NCBI GenBank assembly: GCA_964371865.1
Contig: CAYJOR010000001.1
Span: 111,454-175,453, forward strand
Reading direction: 5' to 3'
From: CAYJAZ01 sp964371865
GTDB taxonomy: Bacteria; Desulfobacterota; Desulfovibrionia; Desulfovibrionales; Desulfovibrionaceae
Length of the DNA stretch: 64,000 bases
Part shown: in pieces, positions 45,825 through 54,386 of the stretch
How the letters are laid out: each line of letters begins with the position of its first letter
How positions within the stretch are numbered: the first letter of the stretch is position 1
The notes under the pieces: model-generated
Seen by the model: the letters and a program-made list of their open reading frames with translations, nothing else
The model's database searches: none
What the model was told of the DNA's origin: nothing
Made by a program: the position numbers and the translations under genes

Positions 45825-45978
45825 TAGAGTATGTTTCTAGCATAAAAAATTTTGTGGATTTTTCAACAATAAGGGATTTTTTTACAAAGTCTAATGTATA
45901 AAAATATACACAAACTCAATAAAAAATCATCTTTGAAGCAGAAAAAACACAAAAGAACTAATTTAGAAACATACCTTA
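45825..45978 (+). repeat. MITE-like element, long form (154 bp), in the tolC leader
   Basis: The ends TAGAGTATGTTTCTAG and AATTTAGAAACATACCTTA, and the body, match the element at 10365-10517 in the same orientation. It lies 48 bases upstream of the tolC start, between that gene and the candidate promoter at 46022-46037. Confidence 0.75.
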
Positions 45979-46021
45979 GTGTAATTCACTAGAGACGTGT
46001 AAAACTATACGTTCATATATG

Positions 46022-46037
46022 TGCAAAGATTATACCA
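46022..46037 (-). promoter_or_regulatory. Candidate sigma-54 promoter facing tolC
   Basis: Read on the minus strand: TGGTATAATCTTTGCA, with GG and GC at the -24/-12 spacing (GG at positions 2-3, GC at 14-15). The -24 box deviates from TGGCAC at two positions. Transcription would start near 46012 and run through the MITE into tolC. Confidence 0.4.
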
Positions 46038-46208
46038 ATGATTTACTCAATACTTCTTATTGATTTTCTTTTGCTTTTTCATAACAAGCCCATACATCAG
46101 CAAACAGTTCTTACACCCTTATTTAAGCAAAAAAACTACAATGATTTTTTTATATTCTGCTTATTCAGGAATCAAATTCAATATTTTTTTTATTATGAGA
46201 AAAACAAA

Positions 46209-46260
46209 AATGCCCATTTTTTGGATACTATTTATTTGTCAATGCCCATTTTATTGGCAT
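46209..46260. promoter_or_regulatory. Paired ATGCC repeats between the divergent sigma-54 promoters
   Basis: AATGCCCATTTT occurs at 46209-46220 and 46241-46252, 32 bases (three helical turns) apart. Each continues into an inverted partner (ATGCC...GGCAT in the second, ATGCC...GGAT in the first). They lie about 150-180 bases upstream of the STAS promoter, a typical place for activator-binding enhancer sites. The 659-base gap 45778-46436 holds no convincing gene. Confidence 0.5.
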
Positions 46261-46372
46261 ATAGTAAAATATACATATATCTTTTATTTAATATGTCATA
46301 TAAATACTTTAAGTAAATATACAGCCTTATTAGCATTATATTTTATTGAATAGCATTTCAAAGTAACATACT

Positions 46373-46388
46373 TGGCAAAGAAATTGCT
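46373..46388 (+). promoter_or_regulatory. Sigma-54 promoter of the STAS/SpoIIE-type operon
   Basis: TGGCAAAGAAATTGCT matches the consensus TGGCAC-N5-TTGCW, with exact GG-N10-GC spacing. Transcription would start near 46398, 39 bases before the STAS gene. A sigma-54-type activator is encoded 2.2 kb downstream on the other strand. Confidence 0.7.
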
Positions 46389-46436
46389 TGCTAACTAATA
46401 TACTTTAAAGCTAATCTATATATGCGGGGGGTTTAA

Positions 46437-46778
46437 ATGGAGATTTCAGCAATTCAAAAAGATTCTATCTACATTGTTTCCGTAGTCGGTCGGTGGGACG
46501 CCTACTCTGCTACTATATTTGAAGAAAAATGTACTGAGCTTATAGAAGAAGGCATGCGACAAGTTGTTTTTGACTTATCTAATGTCGACTATATAAGCTC
46601 CTTTGGTTTGCGTAGTCTCCTAAACATAGGTAAAGCCTTTGATGCTTTTGATGGCACAATTGCAATTTGTTCTATGCGCCCATACATTAGCAAATTATTT
46701 GTAGGCAGTGGCTTTGCAAGTTTATTTCCCGACTTTCCTTCAATAGAAGAAGGAATTAGCTATATCAAAAACCAATAA
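46437..46778 (+). CDS. STAS-domain protein (anti-sigma-factor-antagonist type)
   Basis: A 113-residue single STAS domain (MEISAIQKDSIYIVSVVGRW, then VVFDLSNVDYISSFGLRSLL). The phosphorylated-serine loop, normally D-S-[ST]-G, reads S-S-F-G; the acceptor serine aligns with Ser55, and the preceding Asp is Ser. Such proteins are switched by a kinase (RsbW type) and a phosphatase (RsbU/SpoIIE type). A strong GGGGGG ribosome site and a sigma-54 promoter precede it. The gene 9 bases downstream is a SpoIIE-type protein that appears inactive, so dephosphorylation may fall to the 815-residue fusion encoded at 50050-52497. Confidence 0.88.
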   Translation: MEISAIQKDSIYIVSVVGRWDAYSATIFEEKCTELIEEGMRQVVFDLSNVDYISSFGLRSLLNIGKAFDAFDGTIAICSMRPYISKLFVGSGFASLFPDFPSIEEGISYIKNQ

Positions 46779-46787
46779 ATATAGTTT

Positions 46788-48686
46788 ATGATAAAAAAAA
46801 TACCATTCTACCAAAGATTAAAAATTAGGCAGTCCGCTCCAATTTTAGGCGGATTGACTATTATTTTAATTTTACTAATTACGGCTGGTTATAATTTTGC
46901 ATCTAAACAAATTATCACTACTGCAGAAGGGCAAATGACCCAATTTTCCAGTAGTATAAATAGACAAGATGACTATAATATTCAATGGATAAGAAGAAGT
47001 TTACCTCCACTTGAAGAAGCGGTTGCTTATCTACTTTCTTTGCCAAAAAATAAGCAAAAAGAAGTTGAAGATTCCATTATACACTCAATTTCCAATGCAA
47101 GAGGCAAACAACTTGTTGAAATTACTACTATTGAGGGCAATTATCTTCAAACAAGAGTATATTCAAGCGATGGAATAGTTTCAGAAACAATAAAAAATAA
47201 AAGCAAACTCAACTTAGCTGTAGAAAATCTACAAGCAACATCGGAAGAGTCTGATTTTAAAATTGATATTGATGATTCTCGTACTCAGTATATGAGATTC
47301 AGTTCTTACCTTAAAGATGAAATGAATGAAACCTATGCAACTATTACAGTTTCATTATCTCTTGCTTGGTATGCTGAAAGAATAAACTCATTTAGCTTTT
47401 TTGAAACATGTATTCCTTTCTTCATCACGAAAGATAAAAAATGGACTCTACCAGAATCTGCTGATACTCAACTAGACTTTATAAAAGATGAGCTTCTTGA
47501 AAATACAAGAGGAAATATATCTGTAACTTATAATGGCATTAACTATGTTTGTCTTTATATGCCAAGTGTAAACGATAATTTTAAAATTGGTGTACTTATT
47601 CCAACAAACGAATTACTCGGGGATTTAAATACTACTACAGTCATACTTTCTATTGTGGGCTTACTCATTCTTTTCAGTACTGCATACATTTTAAATAGAA
47701 CGTATGAAAACCTCATAAGTCCTCTAGGACCTTTATCAATCTTAGTAAAAAAATTGGCAAAAGGTAGTCTTGAAAGCTCAGAAAATCTATCTCCTGCAGA
47801 ATTTTCTGCTCATTCAGGAGTTGAGGAAAAATTACGGAATGCAACTTATCAGCTAAGTTCTGCTTTAAAACAAAGAATTTACGACCTTACACTCATGGCA
47901 AAAACAAGAGGACGTATCCTTGGTGAACTTGCACTTGCCCGTGAGATTCAAGAAAATCTAAAACCTAAAACTTTACCATCTCACCCAAATATTGAAATTG
48001 CAACGCTTATGCACACATCAAAAGAAGTGTATGGCGATATCTTCGATTGCGCTATGCTTTCACCAAATAAGATTTTTTGTATAATTGGCAATGTTGCTGA
48101 ACACGGCATTCCGGGTGCTATTCTTAGTGGTAAAGTAGTTCCTCTTTTGTATGAGCTATTGCATTCGGGATATTCTCCTGCTGAAACACTGGAAAAAGTA
48201 AATACCGCTTATACTGTTGTTGAGGGTGGTCCTTCATCTTTTATCAGTGTATTTGTATGTATACTTGATATTGATAGTGGTGAACTAAGTTATGCAAGTG
48301 CCGGTCAACTCCCTCCTTATCTTATAAATAGTCATGGCATTAGCTTTATAACTCCAACATGGTCACAAAATCCACCTTTAGGAATTACACAAAAAACAAA
48401 ATACGTGGAAAGAACACTACTGCTCTCTTCTCATGATAAAATACTGTTTGTGAGTCCGCGCTTTTTAGCTATACAAGATGCACAACAAAATTTCTACGGC
48501 GAAGAAAAGCTCAGTTCTTTTTTTGATAAAAATTACACTGAAAACAAATCAAAAAATATCGATCTAAACAACCTTCTACAACAACTCCTTAGAGACGCAG
48601 AAGATTACGCAGGAGAAAAAATACAAGACGATGTTATGCTTTTTGCTTTAGATTGGAAAAACTCTTTTGAATCTTCTCAAGCTTAA
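46788..48686 (+). CDS. Membrane sensor with degenerate SpoIIE-type phosphatase domain
   Basis: A 632-residue protein: membrane segment (about 18-38), extracytoplasmic sensor (about 40-275), membrane segment (about 279-298), HAMP-like linker (about 300-350) and a SpoIIE/PP2C-type domain (about 375-628). Motif 1 is kept (YGDIFD, about 420) as is the final QDDVMLF. The metal-binding G-D-V-S-G-K-G reads GNVAEHG (about 434), and the usual Y-T-D-G-x-x-E-A reads FVSPRFLAIQDA (about 550). Two catalytic aspartates are therefore gone, predicting a pseudophosphatase that binds the STAS protein without acting on it. It follows the STAS gene after 9 bases. Its 3' end overlaps the convergent activator gene by 53 bases. 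Confidence 0.82.
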   Translation: MIKKIPFYQRLKIRQSAPILGGLTIILILLITAGYNFASKQIITTAEGQMTQFSSSINRQDDYNIQWIRRSLPPLEEAVAYLLSLPKNKQKEVEDSIIHSISNARGKQLVEITTIEGNYLQTRVYSSDGIVSETIKNKSKLNLAVENLQATSEESDFKIDIDDSRTQYMRFSSYLKDEMNETYATITVSLSLAWYAERINSFSFFETCIPFFITKDKKWTLPESADTQLDFIKDELLENTRGNISVTYNGINYVCLYMPSVNDNFKIGVLIPTNELLGDLNTTTVILSIVGLLILFSTAYILNRTYENLISPLGPLSILVKKLAKGSLESSENLSPAEFSAHSGVEEKLRNATYQLSSALKQRIYDLTLMAKTRGRILGELALAREIQENLKPKTLPSHPNIEIATLMHTSKEVYGDIFDCAMLSPNKIFCIIGNVAEHGIPGAILSGKVVPLLYELLHSGYSPAETLEKVNTAYTVVEGGPSSFISVFVCILDIDSGELSYASAGQLPPYLINSHGISFITPTWSQNPPLGITQKTKYVERTLLLSSHDKILFVSPRFLAIQDAQQNFYGEEKLSSFFDKNYTENKSKNIDLNNLLQQLLRDAEDYAGEKIQDDVMLFALDWKNSFESSQA

Positions 48687-49956
48687 TGCGTAAACCCTCT
48701 CTACTTATTCCAAGTTTGCGTGCAGCTTGCGATTTATTGCCATTACAGTGCAGAAGAACATGCTGAATAAACATACTTTCAACCTCATCTAAACGTGGAA
48801 TCTTTTGCTCCTTATCTTCACTTGTGGTGTGTGTTTTTTCAGGCAATACAAAGTTCGCTAAAGGTAAACTCTTCTCCGCATGTGGGAGTAAGACTTCAAG
48901 ATTTGGACTATTAGTGATTTCTTTAGGTAAATCTTCAATCATCAATTCTTCATTTCTTGAAAATAGTAGTGCTCTTTCCAAAATATTCTCTAACTCACGG
49001 ATATTACCCGGCCAATTGTATAGCATGAGTAAATCAAGAGTTTTTGAATTAATACTTTTTACAGAATTTGAGTTAATTGTGCTATATTTTAGTAGAATAT
49101 TTTTACAAAGAAGAGGAATATCTTCACACCTTTCACGCAATGAAGGAATACGCATGTGTATAACGTTCAAACGGTAGTACAAATCTTCACGAAACTTTTT
49201 CTCTTTCACCCTGTTTTCAAGGTTGCGCAAGGTAGCCGCCATAATTCTAACGTTAACTTTGATAGGTTTACGCCCACCAACTCTTTCAATTGTCCCACTT
49301 TCTATAACATGAAGAAGTTTTACTTGACTTTCAAGAGGCATATCACCAATTTCGTCAAGAAGAATTGTGCCTCCACTTGCTTGTTCAAAGCGCCCTATAC
49401 GTCTTTCGACGCCAGAAGCAACGCCTGCCTCAATACCAAAAAGTTCGCTTTCCAAGAGAGTTGCAGGAATAGAAGCACAGTTTATACTTACAAAAGGTTT
49501 TGCTGCTCGCGGACTACAATCATGAATATACTTAGCAAATACTCCTTTACCTGTTCCTGTTTCACCGGTGAGAAGAACCGTGCTATCAACCCCTGCTATA
49601 CATTCCACTTGCCTAAACAATTCTTGCATCATCACAGATTGTCCAATAGGGTGACTATGAACAGTTTTTTTCCTTAATTCTTCACGTAGCCTTTCATTTT
49701 CATTCGTAAGTTGCTTCTTATGTTTCAGAAGTTCTTTTTTTGATTTTTCAATTTTCACAAGAAGTTTACTAAGTTCAAATTCTCTCGCCTCAACACGAAC
49801 AAGCATCATACTGATAGCTTCAATAAGAATTGTTATAGGGTCATTACTGTCATCACACGATGGAAGCTCAAGAATGGACTTTGCCTCTTCATAATCGCCA
49901 TGAGCAATTTTTTTACAAATTTCAACAAGCTGTAACCGTAAATCAGCGCTACCCAT
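48634..49956 (-). CDS. AAA+/Fis-type transcriptional activator of the sigma-54 family (variant GAFTGA)
   Basis: A 440-residue regulator. Residues about 1-95 are helical with a coiled coil and no receiver or GAF domain. The AAA+ core (about 98-325) has Walker A GETGTGKG, Walker B GGTILLDEIGD and arginine-finger region LRERCEDIP. A Fis-type helix-turn-helix ends the protein (GNKSQAARKLGISREGLRIKL). The sigma-54-contact loop, usually GAFTGA, reads GVASGV. The start at 49956 has AAGGGGG before it; an upstream ATG at 50010 adds a hydrophobic leader and overlaps the promoter. The intact sigma-54 promoter upstream of the STAS gene is its likely target (inference). Confidence 0.82.
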   Translation of the reverse strand: MGSADLRLQLVEICKKIAHGDYEEAKSILELPSCDDSNDPITILIEAISMMLVRVEAREFELSKLLVKIEKSKKELLKHKKQLTNENERLREELRKKTVHSHPIGQSVMMQELFRQVECIAGVDSTVLLTGETGTGKGVFAKYIHDCSPRAAKPFVSINCASIPATLLESELFGIEAGVASGVERRIGRFEQASGGTILLDEIGDMPLESQVKLLHVIESGTIERVGGRKPIKVNVRIMAATLRNLENRVKEKKFREDLYYRLNVIHMRIPSLRERCEDIPLLCKNILLKYSTINSNSVKSINSKTLDLLMLYNWPGNIRELENILERALLFSRNEELMIEDLPKEITNSPNLEVLLPHAEKSLPLANFVLPEKTHTTSEDKEQKIPRLDEVESMFIQHVLLHCNGNKSQAARKLGISREGLRIKLEKIQKSFSNLKQKA

Positions 49957-49986
49957 ACTTTGCCCCCTTGCTAAACTAGTAAAAAT

Positions 49987-50015
49987 AATATATGCCAAAA
50001 AAGTGTACAATGCAA
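49987..50015 (-). promoter_or_regulatory. Sigma-70-type promoter of the AAA+ activator gene
   Basis: On the minus strand: TTGCAT (50015-50010), 17-base spacer, TATATT (49992-49987). It sits in the 93-base gap shared with the divergent kinase-phosphatase gene. Confidence 0.4.
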
Positions 50016-50049
50016 GAAAAGATAAAATAGATTTTAATAAGGAAAGAAA

Positions 50050-52497
50050 ATGCAGTATAATGAAAAAACTCTTTACTTATCGTTCGTAGCCGATATGCCT
50101 ACCATTGAGGGTATACTTAGTTTAGCACAAGAATGGGCTTTAGAACAAAAAATTCTGCACGACGATTCCCTTTCTCTGCGTCTTATCCTTGAGGAATTAC
50201 TTACAAATATCTTCTTTCACACAAAGTCGCAAAGTTCTACCCCTCGAGTAGATTTAACCGTAGAATATCTTGAAGAAAAGTCTCAACTTAATATTACTAT
50301 TGAAGATAATGGCACGCCCTTTAATCCACTTGAATATATAGCTCAACCAGTAGATACAATATCCACAACACCTACCGGTAAAAGAGGCTTACATCTTCTT
50401 CGCTTACTTACCATAAATAATAAGTACTCAGCTAAAAGGGGAAATCAGCTCTCGCTCACACTTCCTCTAGGACAATATATAGAACAAAATAAATCAGACA
50501 CAAGCCAGATACAAAAAGAACAAAATAAAGGATTGTTCTCTTATTTTTATCGCTTCTGGTTTGAAAATTTAGCTTTCAAACAAACAATCATTGTTACACT
50601 AGCGTCTGCTTTTATCTTTTGGGGAGGACTTACCCTTTTCTATATAGCTACTCAAGGAATTATTTATGAAAAAATTAAAGATTTCAGCCAACAAACATTA
50701 AATACACAATCGGTTATTAGCTCAACATACCTTGAGAGACTTGCAGATAGTTCAATCGGTTTAGTAAATGATTTATCAAAAGTCCCATCGAGTGCACTCT
50801 TTTTAAATAATGCGAATCAACTTGAAGAAATTTTTAAAATCGGGAATACTCTACGACAGTTCTTAGCAGAAGCCTCATTACTCGGTATTGTCGCCGGAAA
50901 TGATTCCGAAAAATGGCTATTTAGATTTGTAGATGGTGTACCTGTAAAAGAACCATTCCTGCACGATGTTTCACTAAAAATAACGCATAATACTAAAAAA
51001 GCCTTGTGGCAAACTTTAAATATAAATTTCAATTCTGGCGACCCTCACGCTGCTATGATATATCCTCTCTATCTTACTGAAAATCCAGAAGATGGTTGGA
51101 TAGGTGTAATTGTGCTTATGCCTTGGATTGCTGAAACTCTTTATGGTTTATCAGGTTTTCAAAATGCAGTTCCTATCTATATTAATAGTGAAGGACAGTA
51201 TGTTATTTTTCCAACAAACAGGCAGCTTAGTAGCGGCCCTCAAAGTTTAGCCGACGAAGCAAAAATGTTTGATTATCCAAAACTTAGCACAATCCATAAA
51301 GATATTTTAGCCGGTAATATTGGAGTATCTCAGTTTGAAAATATTACAGGAAAACCAAATACACCATGGAATCTTCCTTGGGAAAATACAAGTATAATCT
51401 ATCATCCTATGCAAACTAAGGGTTGGTTTCTTGCTTTGCTAGTGGATACAAAAGAACTTGGAAATATTGAACTGCCAATACCTTCTTGGCTTTTGTGGGC
51501 AGCTATTATTGGCCCTTTCTGTCTTGGACTGCTCACTTGGTTTGTAACCTCTCATACTCTGCGCCCACTTCACAGTCTAACTAGAGCTTTAAACAAGATA
51601 AGTCAAGGTAATCTTGATATTCCTATTGAGCAATCAAAGTATCCTGATGAAGTTGGAATAATGCTTAACGAATTTGAAAAAGTTAGAGTTACGTTAAAAT
51701 CATCTTTCCGAAACCTTGTTGAAACCACAACAGAACAGCAACGTATAACTAATGAACTTGCCATCGCAAAAAATATTCAAGATAGTATTCTTCCGCAAAA
51801 TTTTCCACTAATTCCCAATATTGAAATAGCTTCCTCTATCACAATGGCTTTAGAGGTATATGGCGATTTATATGATTATTTTCAAGATCCTAAAAATCCT
51901 GCAATATGTTACTTTACAGTGGGTGATGTCTGCGGAAAAGGTATTCCTGCTTCGCTTATTATGAGCAGAGCTATTTCCTTGAGTAGATTCTTTTTATTAG
52001 ATGGTTATAGCCCTTCAGAAACACTTGAAAAAGTAAATACTTCACTTCTACGCAGATCAAATTCCTCAATGTTTGTTACAATGCTCACAGCTGTATTTAA
52101 CGCAGAAACAGGTGAAATTAGGTGGTCTAGTGCGGGTCATCCCCCTCCTATAGTATCATCAAAAGCTAAAGGTAATGCCTATCTTATGAATTGGAGTAAT
52201 GAGCTTGTCTTAGGTGTACGAGAAAATATAAAATATTCTTTATTTAGTCATACCCTAGAAAAAGGAGAATCTATCCTCCTTTATACAGACGGAGCAAATG
52301 AAGCAATCTCCCCTCCTCATCCGCAAAATGGCGATATATACGGGGAGGATAGACTTATTGATTCATTCAATAGTGCATGGCAAAAAGAAAATAGTGCAAA
52401 TTCTATTCTTGAAAATATACAGAAAGATTTAGCTAGTTTTATGCAAGATTCATCACCCGCTGATGATATCTCACTAGTAATTGTTTCAAGAACGTAA
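50050..52497 (+). CDS. RsbW-like kinase / sensor / SpoIIE-type phosphatase fusion
   Basis: An 815-residue protein. Residues about 1-140 form an RsbW-type ATP-binding domain (LRLILEELLTNIFFH N-box; ITIEDNGTPF; TGKRGLHLLRL). A membrane segment (about 178-200), an extracytoplasmic region (about 205-475), a second membrane segment (about 480-502) and a HAMP linker (about 503-560) follow. The C-terminus is a complete SpoIIE/PP2C phosphatase with YGDLYDYF, GDVCGKGIPA (about 630), YTDGANEA (about 745) and PADDISLV. One chain could therefore both phosphorylate and dephosphorylate a STAS protein according to an external signal. AAGGAAAG precedes the ATG. It is divergent from the AAA+ activator gene, and no sigma-factor gene is nearby. 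Confidence 0.87.
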   Translation: MQYNEKTLYLSFVADMPTIEGILSLAQEWALEQKILHDDSLSLRLILEELLTNIFFHTKSQSSTPRVDLTVEYLEEKSQLNITIEDNGTPFNPLEYIAQPVDTISTTPTGKRGLHLLRLLTINNKYSAKRGNQLSLTLPLGQYIEQNKSDTSQIQKEQNKGLFSYFYRFWFENLAFKQTIIVTLASAFIFWGGLTLFYIATQGIIYEKIKDFSQQTLNTQSVISSTYLERLADSSIGLVNDLSKVPSSALFLNNANQLEEIFKIGNTLRQFLAEASLLGIVAGNDSEKWLFRFVDGVPVKEPFLHDVSLKITHNTKKALWQTLNINFNSGDPHAAMIYPLYLTENPEDGWIGVIVLMPWIAETLYGLSGFQNAVPIYINSEGQYVIFPTNRQLSSGPQSLADEAKMFDYPKLSTIHKDILAGNIGVSQFENITGKPNTPWNLPWENTSIIYHPMQTKGWFLALLVDTKELGNIELPIPSWLLWAAIIGPFCLGLLTWFVTSHTLRPLHSLTRALNKISQGNLDIPIEQSKYPDEVGIMLNEFEKVRVTLKSSFRNLVETTTEQQRITNELAIAKNIQDSILPQNFPLIPNIEIASSITMALEVYGDLYDYFQDPKNPAICYFTVGDVCGKGIPASLIMSRAISLSRFFLLDGYSPSETLEKVNTSLLRRSNSSMFVTMLTAVFNAETGEIRWSSAGHPPPIVSSKAKGNAYLMNWSNELVLGVRENIKYSLFSHTLEKGESILLYTDGANEAISPPHPQNGDIYGEDRLIDSFNSAWQKENSANSILENIQKDLASFMQDSSPADDISLVIVSRT

Positions 52498-52594
52498 GTC
52501 CTGTATGTTTTTTCTAATTTATTGACAAAAACAAATGTCTAATAAATCAAAACTACTATAATTATTTCAACAAAAAACTTTCTTAGAAAGTCAA

Positions 52595-52635
52595 ATGGGA
52601 AGCCACGCTTTTGCTTTAAAAGCGTGGCTCCCCAT
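52595..52635. terminator. Strong terminator between convergent genes
   Basis: ATGGGAAGCCACGCTTTT (52595-52612) pairs with AAAAGCGTGGCTCCCCAT (52618-52635) with one mismatch. It lies between the fusion gene (+) and the glycosyltransferase gene (-) and probably works in both directions. The 306-base gap 52498-52803 holds only this hairpin and most of a MITE. Confidence 0.8.
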
Positions 52636-52661
52636 CATAAAAAATAATTATACAAAGCTTT

Positions 52662-52825
52662 TAGAATATGCTTCTAAATTAATTCTTTTGTTTTTTGACA
52701 TTTATAACATAGCTCAAAGATGATTTTTTATTCAGTTTATGTGTGTTTTTATAGACTGTACTTCATAAAAAATCGCTTTCTGTTAGAAATTCCATAAAAT
52801 TTCTTAATTTAGAAATACTTCACTA
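52662..52825 (-). repeat. MITE-like element, long form, inverted; overlaps a gene end
   Basis: The left end is TAGAATATGCTTCTAAATTAA and the right end is AATTTAGAAATACTTCACTA. The body is the reverse complement of the elements at 10365 and 45825. The right terminus lies inside the 3' end of the glycosyltransferase gene and supplies its last codons and stop. Confidence 0.7.
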
Positions 52826-54306
52826 GTTAGTTCTTCTTTTTTTCTATTTTGAGCTAAAAGAATATAGCTATAAATATTTACTTTGAAATCTAATGGTAAA
52901 TCTGCAAGTTTATACGCCTCAGCTTCAAGTATTTTTTCATAATAAGTAATAATTGTGTCTACAGGTAGAATATCACGGCAGGCAGAAATCATATCTGTGT
53001 ATAGCTGTAGAGCTTGAAAGTTATAATGTTCAAATACAAAGTCATCAATAGGAAGAAAATGAAAAGTGTAGCTTGAAAGGAGCATTAAAAATGCTTCTTT
53101 TGAGAAAGTAAAATATCTTGAACGCATAGCATAAAAACACGCATTGTAAAACCTGATGACCATTTCCTCATTAGCGTATCTTTCTTCCTTTGACATAGCA
53201 CAAAAGTCAGCAAGAGCTTTATTTAATAAAAGTCCTCTTACTTCCATACTATGAAAAGGAATATGATAAAGTTTATCATAAAACAAGTGACGATTGTTCA
53301 CTTCTCTTTCATCGTTATCAAAGTTAAGTTCTTGTGGTGGCCATCTAAGGTCATACATATCAGTCATAACTTCTTTATGTTTTAAAGCATAGTCTAAATC
53401 TTCGATAGATACATAACACTGAGTATGGTTTTTATACATATGTGTGCTAGATATTGTACATTTATACGTTTGAAAATAGGTTTCTTTTGCTTTTTCTGTA
53501 AACAAAGTATTGTTAAAAGCATAGTTATCTTCAGGCATATATGAATAATCAAATCTAGGTAATTGAACAACTCGATTTACTTTATTTTTTAATAAAAGTA
53601 AAAGATAAAAAGAAGAACCTTCAATACCTAAGATTTCCTCTGCGCTTGAAAATTCATCTAATCTTTCTTTTATAGATATTTTTGTTGGATATAAGAAGGT
53701 ATAACCATTTTCTAGTGCATATTGCTCTATTTCATCATTATTTATATAACCTCTTAATTTTGTTTCCCCCTCTCGCACAACAAATATTTTCTTGCCTTTA
53801 ATTACTTCTTTATTTTCGTATTGTCCTAGATAATCAAAAAGTTCTTGAGTTTCATATTCGTAAAACAGATGTAATGCCGAAGGAACATGAAGCTTTTTAA
53901 TGCACGTAGGTTTATATGTAAAAATATGTTCATTTTTTATACCTAAAATTTCAAAAATTTCCTTATGATAGTCTTGCAGAGGACTATCATTAGGAAGAGT
54001 ATTGTTCCACACAATAGGCAAGTGAGGATTTTCTTTGGCAAACCATAAACGAGGCAATGAATCTAAAATAAAATGCCCTATATTTTGTGTAATTAAAATA
54101 CCGCCATAAATAGCTTCTATCTCCCTATTTAGCATTGGATCAATATAAGGAACATAAAGATTTTTTGCATGATGCCGTCTTAGAACTGCTGAAGCAATAA
54201 GCTTTTTATCTTCTGTATAGACTGCTGCAAGACTATCCATATAAAAATTTACCCTATCTGGAACCATAACTGCATTTTCATATAACTTGCTTACATAGTT
54301 TGACAT
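52804..54306 (-). CDS. Glycosyltransferase family 61 (DUF563)-like protein
   Basis: A 500-residue cytoplasmic protein. The GT61-type region covers about 60-270: GGILITQNIGHFILDSLPRLWFA (about 69-91), a KKLHVPSALHLFYEY segment, GKKIFVVREGETKLRGYINND (about 171-191) and AEEILGIEGSSFYLLLLL (about 218-235), the last matching the pattern in which the family's loop E-G-x-x-x precedes the sugar-donor pocket. The C-terminal 230 residues are helical and not recognised. It probably adds sugars to surface glycan. The final residues and stop lie inside a MITE end. It is followed on the minus strand by the strong terminator. Confidence 0.75.
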   Translation of the reverse strand: MSNYVSKLYENAVMVPDRVNFYMDSLAAVYTEDKKLIASAVLRRHHAKNLYVPYIDPMLNREIEAIYGGILITQNIGHFILDSLPRLWFAKENPHLPIVWNNTLPNDSPLQDYHKEIFEILGIKNEHIFTYKPTCIKKLHVPSALHLFYEYETQELFDYLGQYENKEVIKGKKIFVVREGETKLRGYINNDEIEQYALENGYTFLYPTKISIKERLDEFSSAEEILGIEGSSFYLLLLLKNKVNRVVQLPRFDYSYMPEDNYAFNNTLFTEKAKETYFQTYKCTISSTHMYKNHTQCYVSIEDLDYALKHKEVMTDMYDLRWPPQELNFDNDEREVNNRHLFYDKLYHIPFHSMEVRGLLLNKALADFCAMSKEERYANEEMVIRFYNACFYAMRSRYFTFSKEAFLMLLSSYTFHFLPIDDFVFEHYNFQALQLYTDMISACRDILPVDTIITYYEKILEAEAYKLADLPLDFKVNIYSYILLAQNRKKEELTSEVFLN

Positions 54307-54386
54307 AACTTTATTTACTCGCGTATTTATAATATTTTACAAAGATTTCACCTTTATTTCTTCTCATAAGAGATAAAATAATAGTT

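Noticed and set aside
46038..46353. Two overlapping AT-rich open frames upstream of the STAS gene
   Set aside because: No ribosome site, no recognisable product, and they cover the promoter and repeat region.
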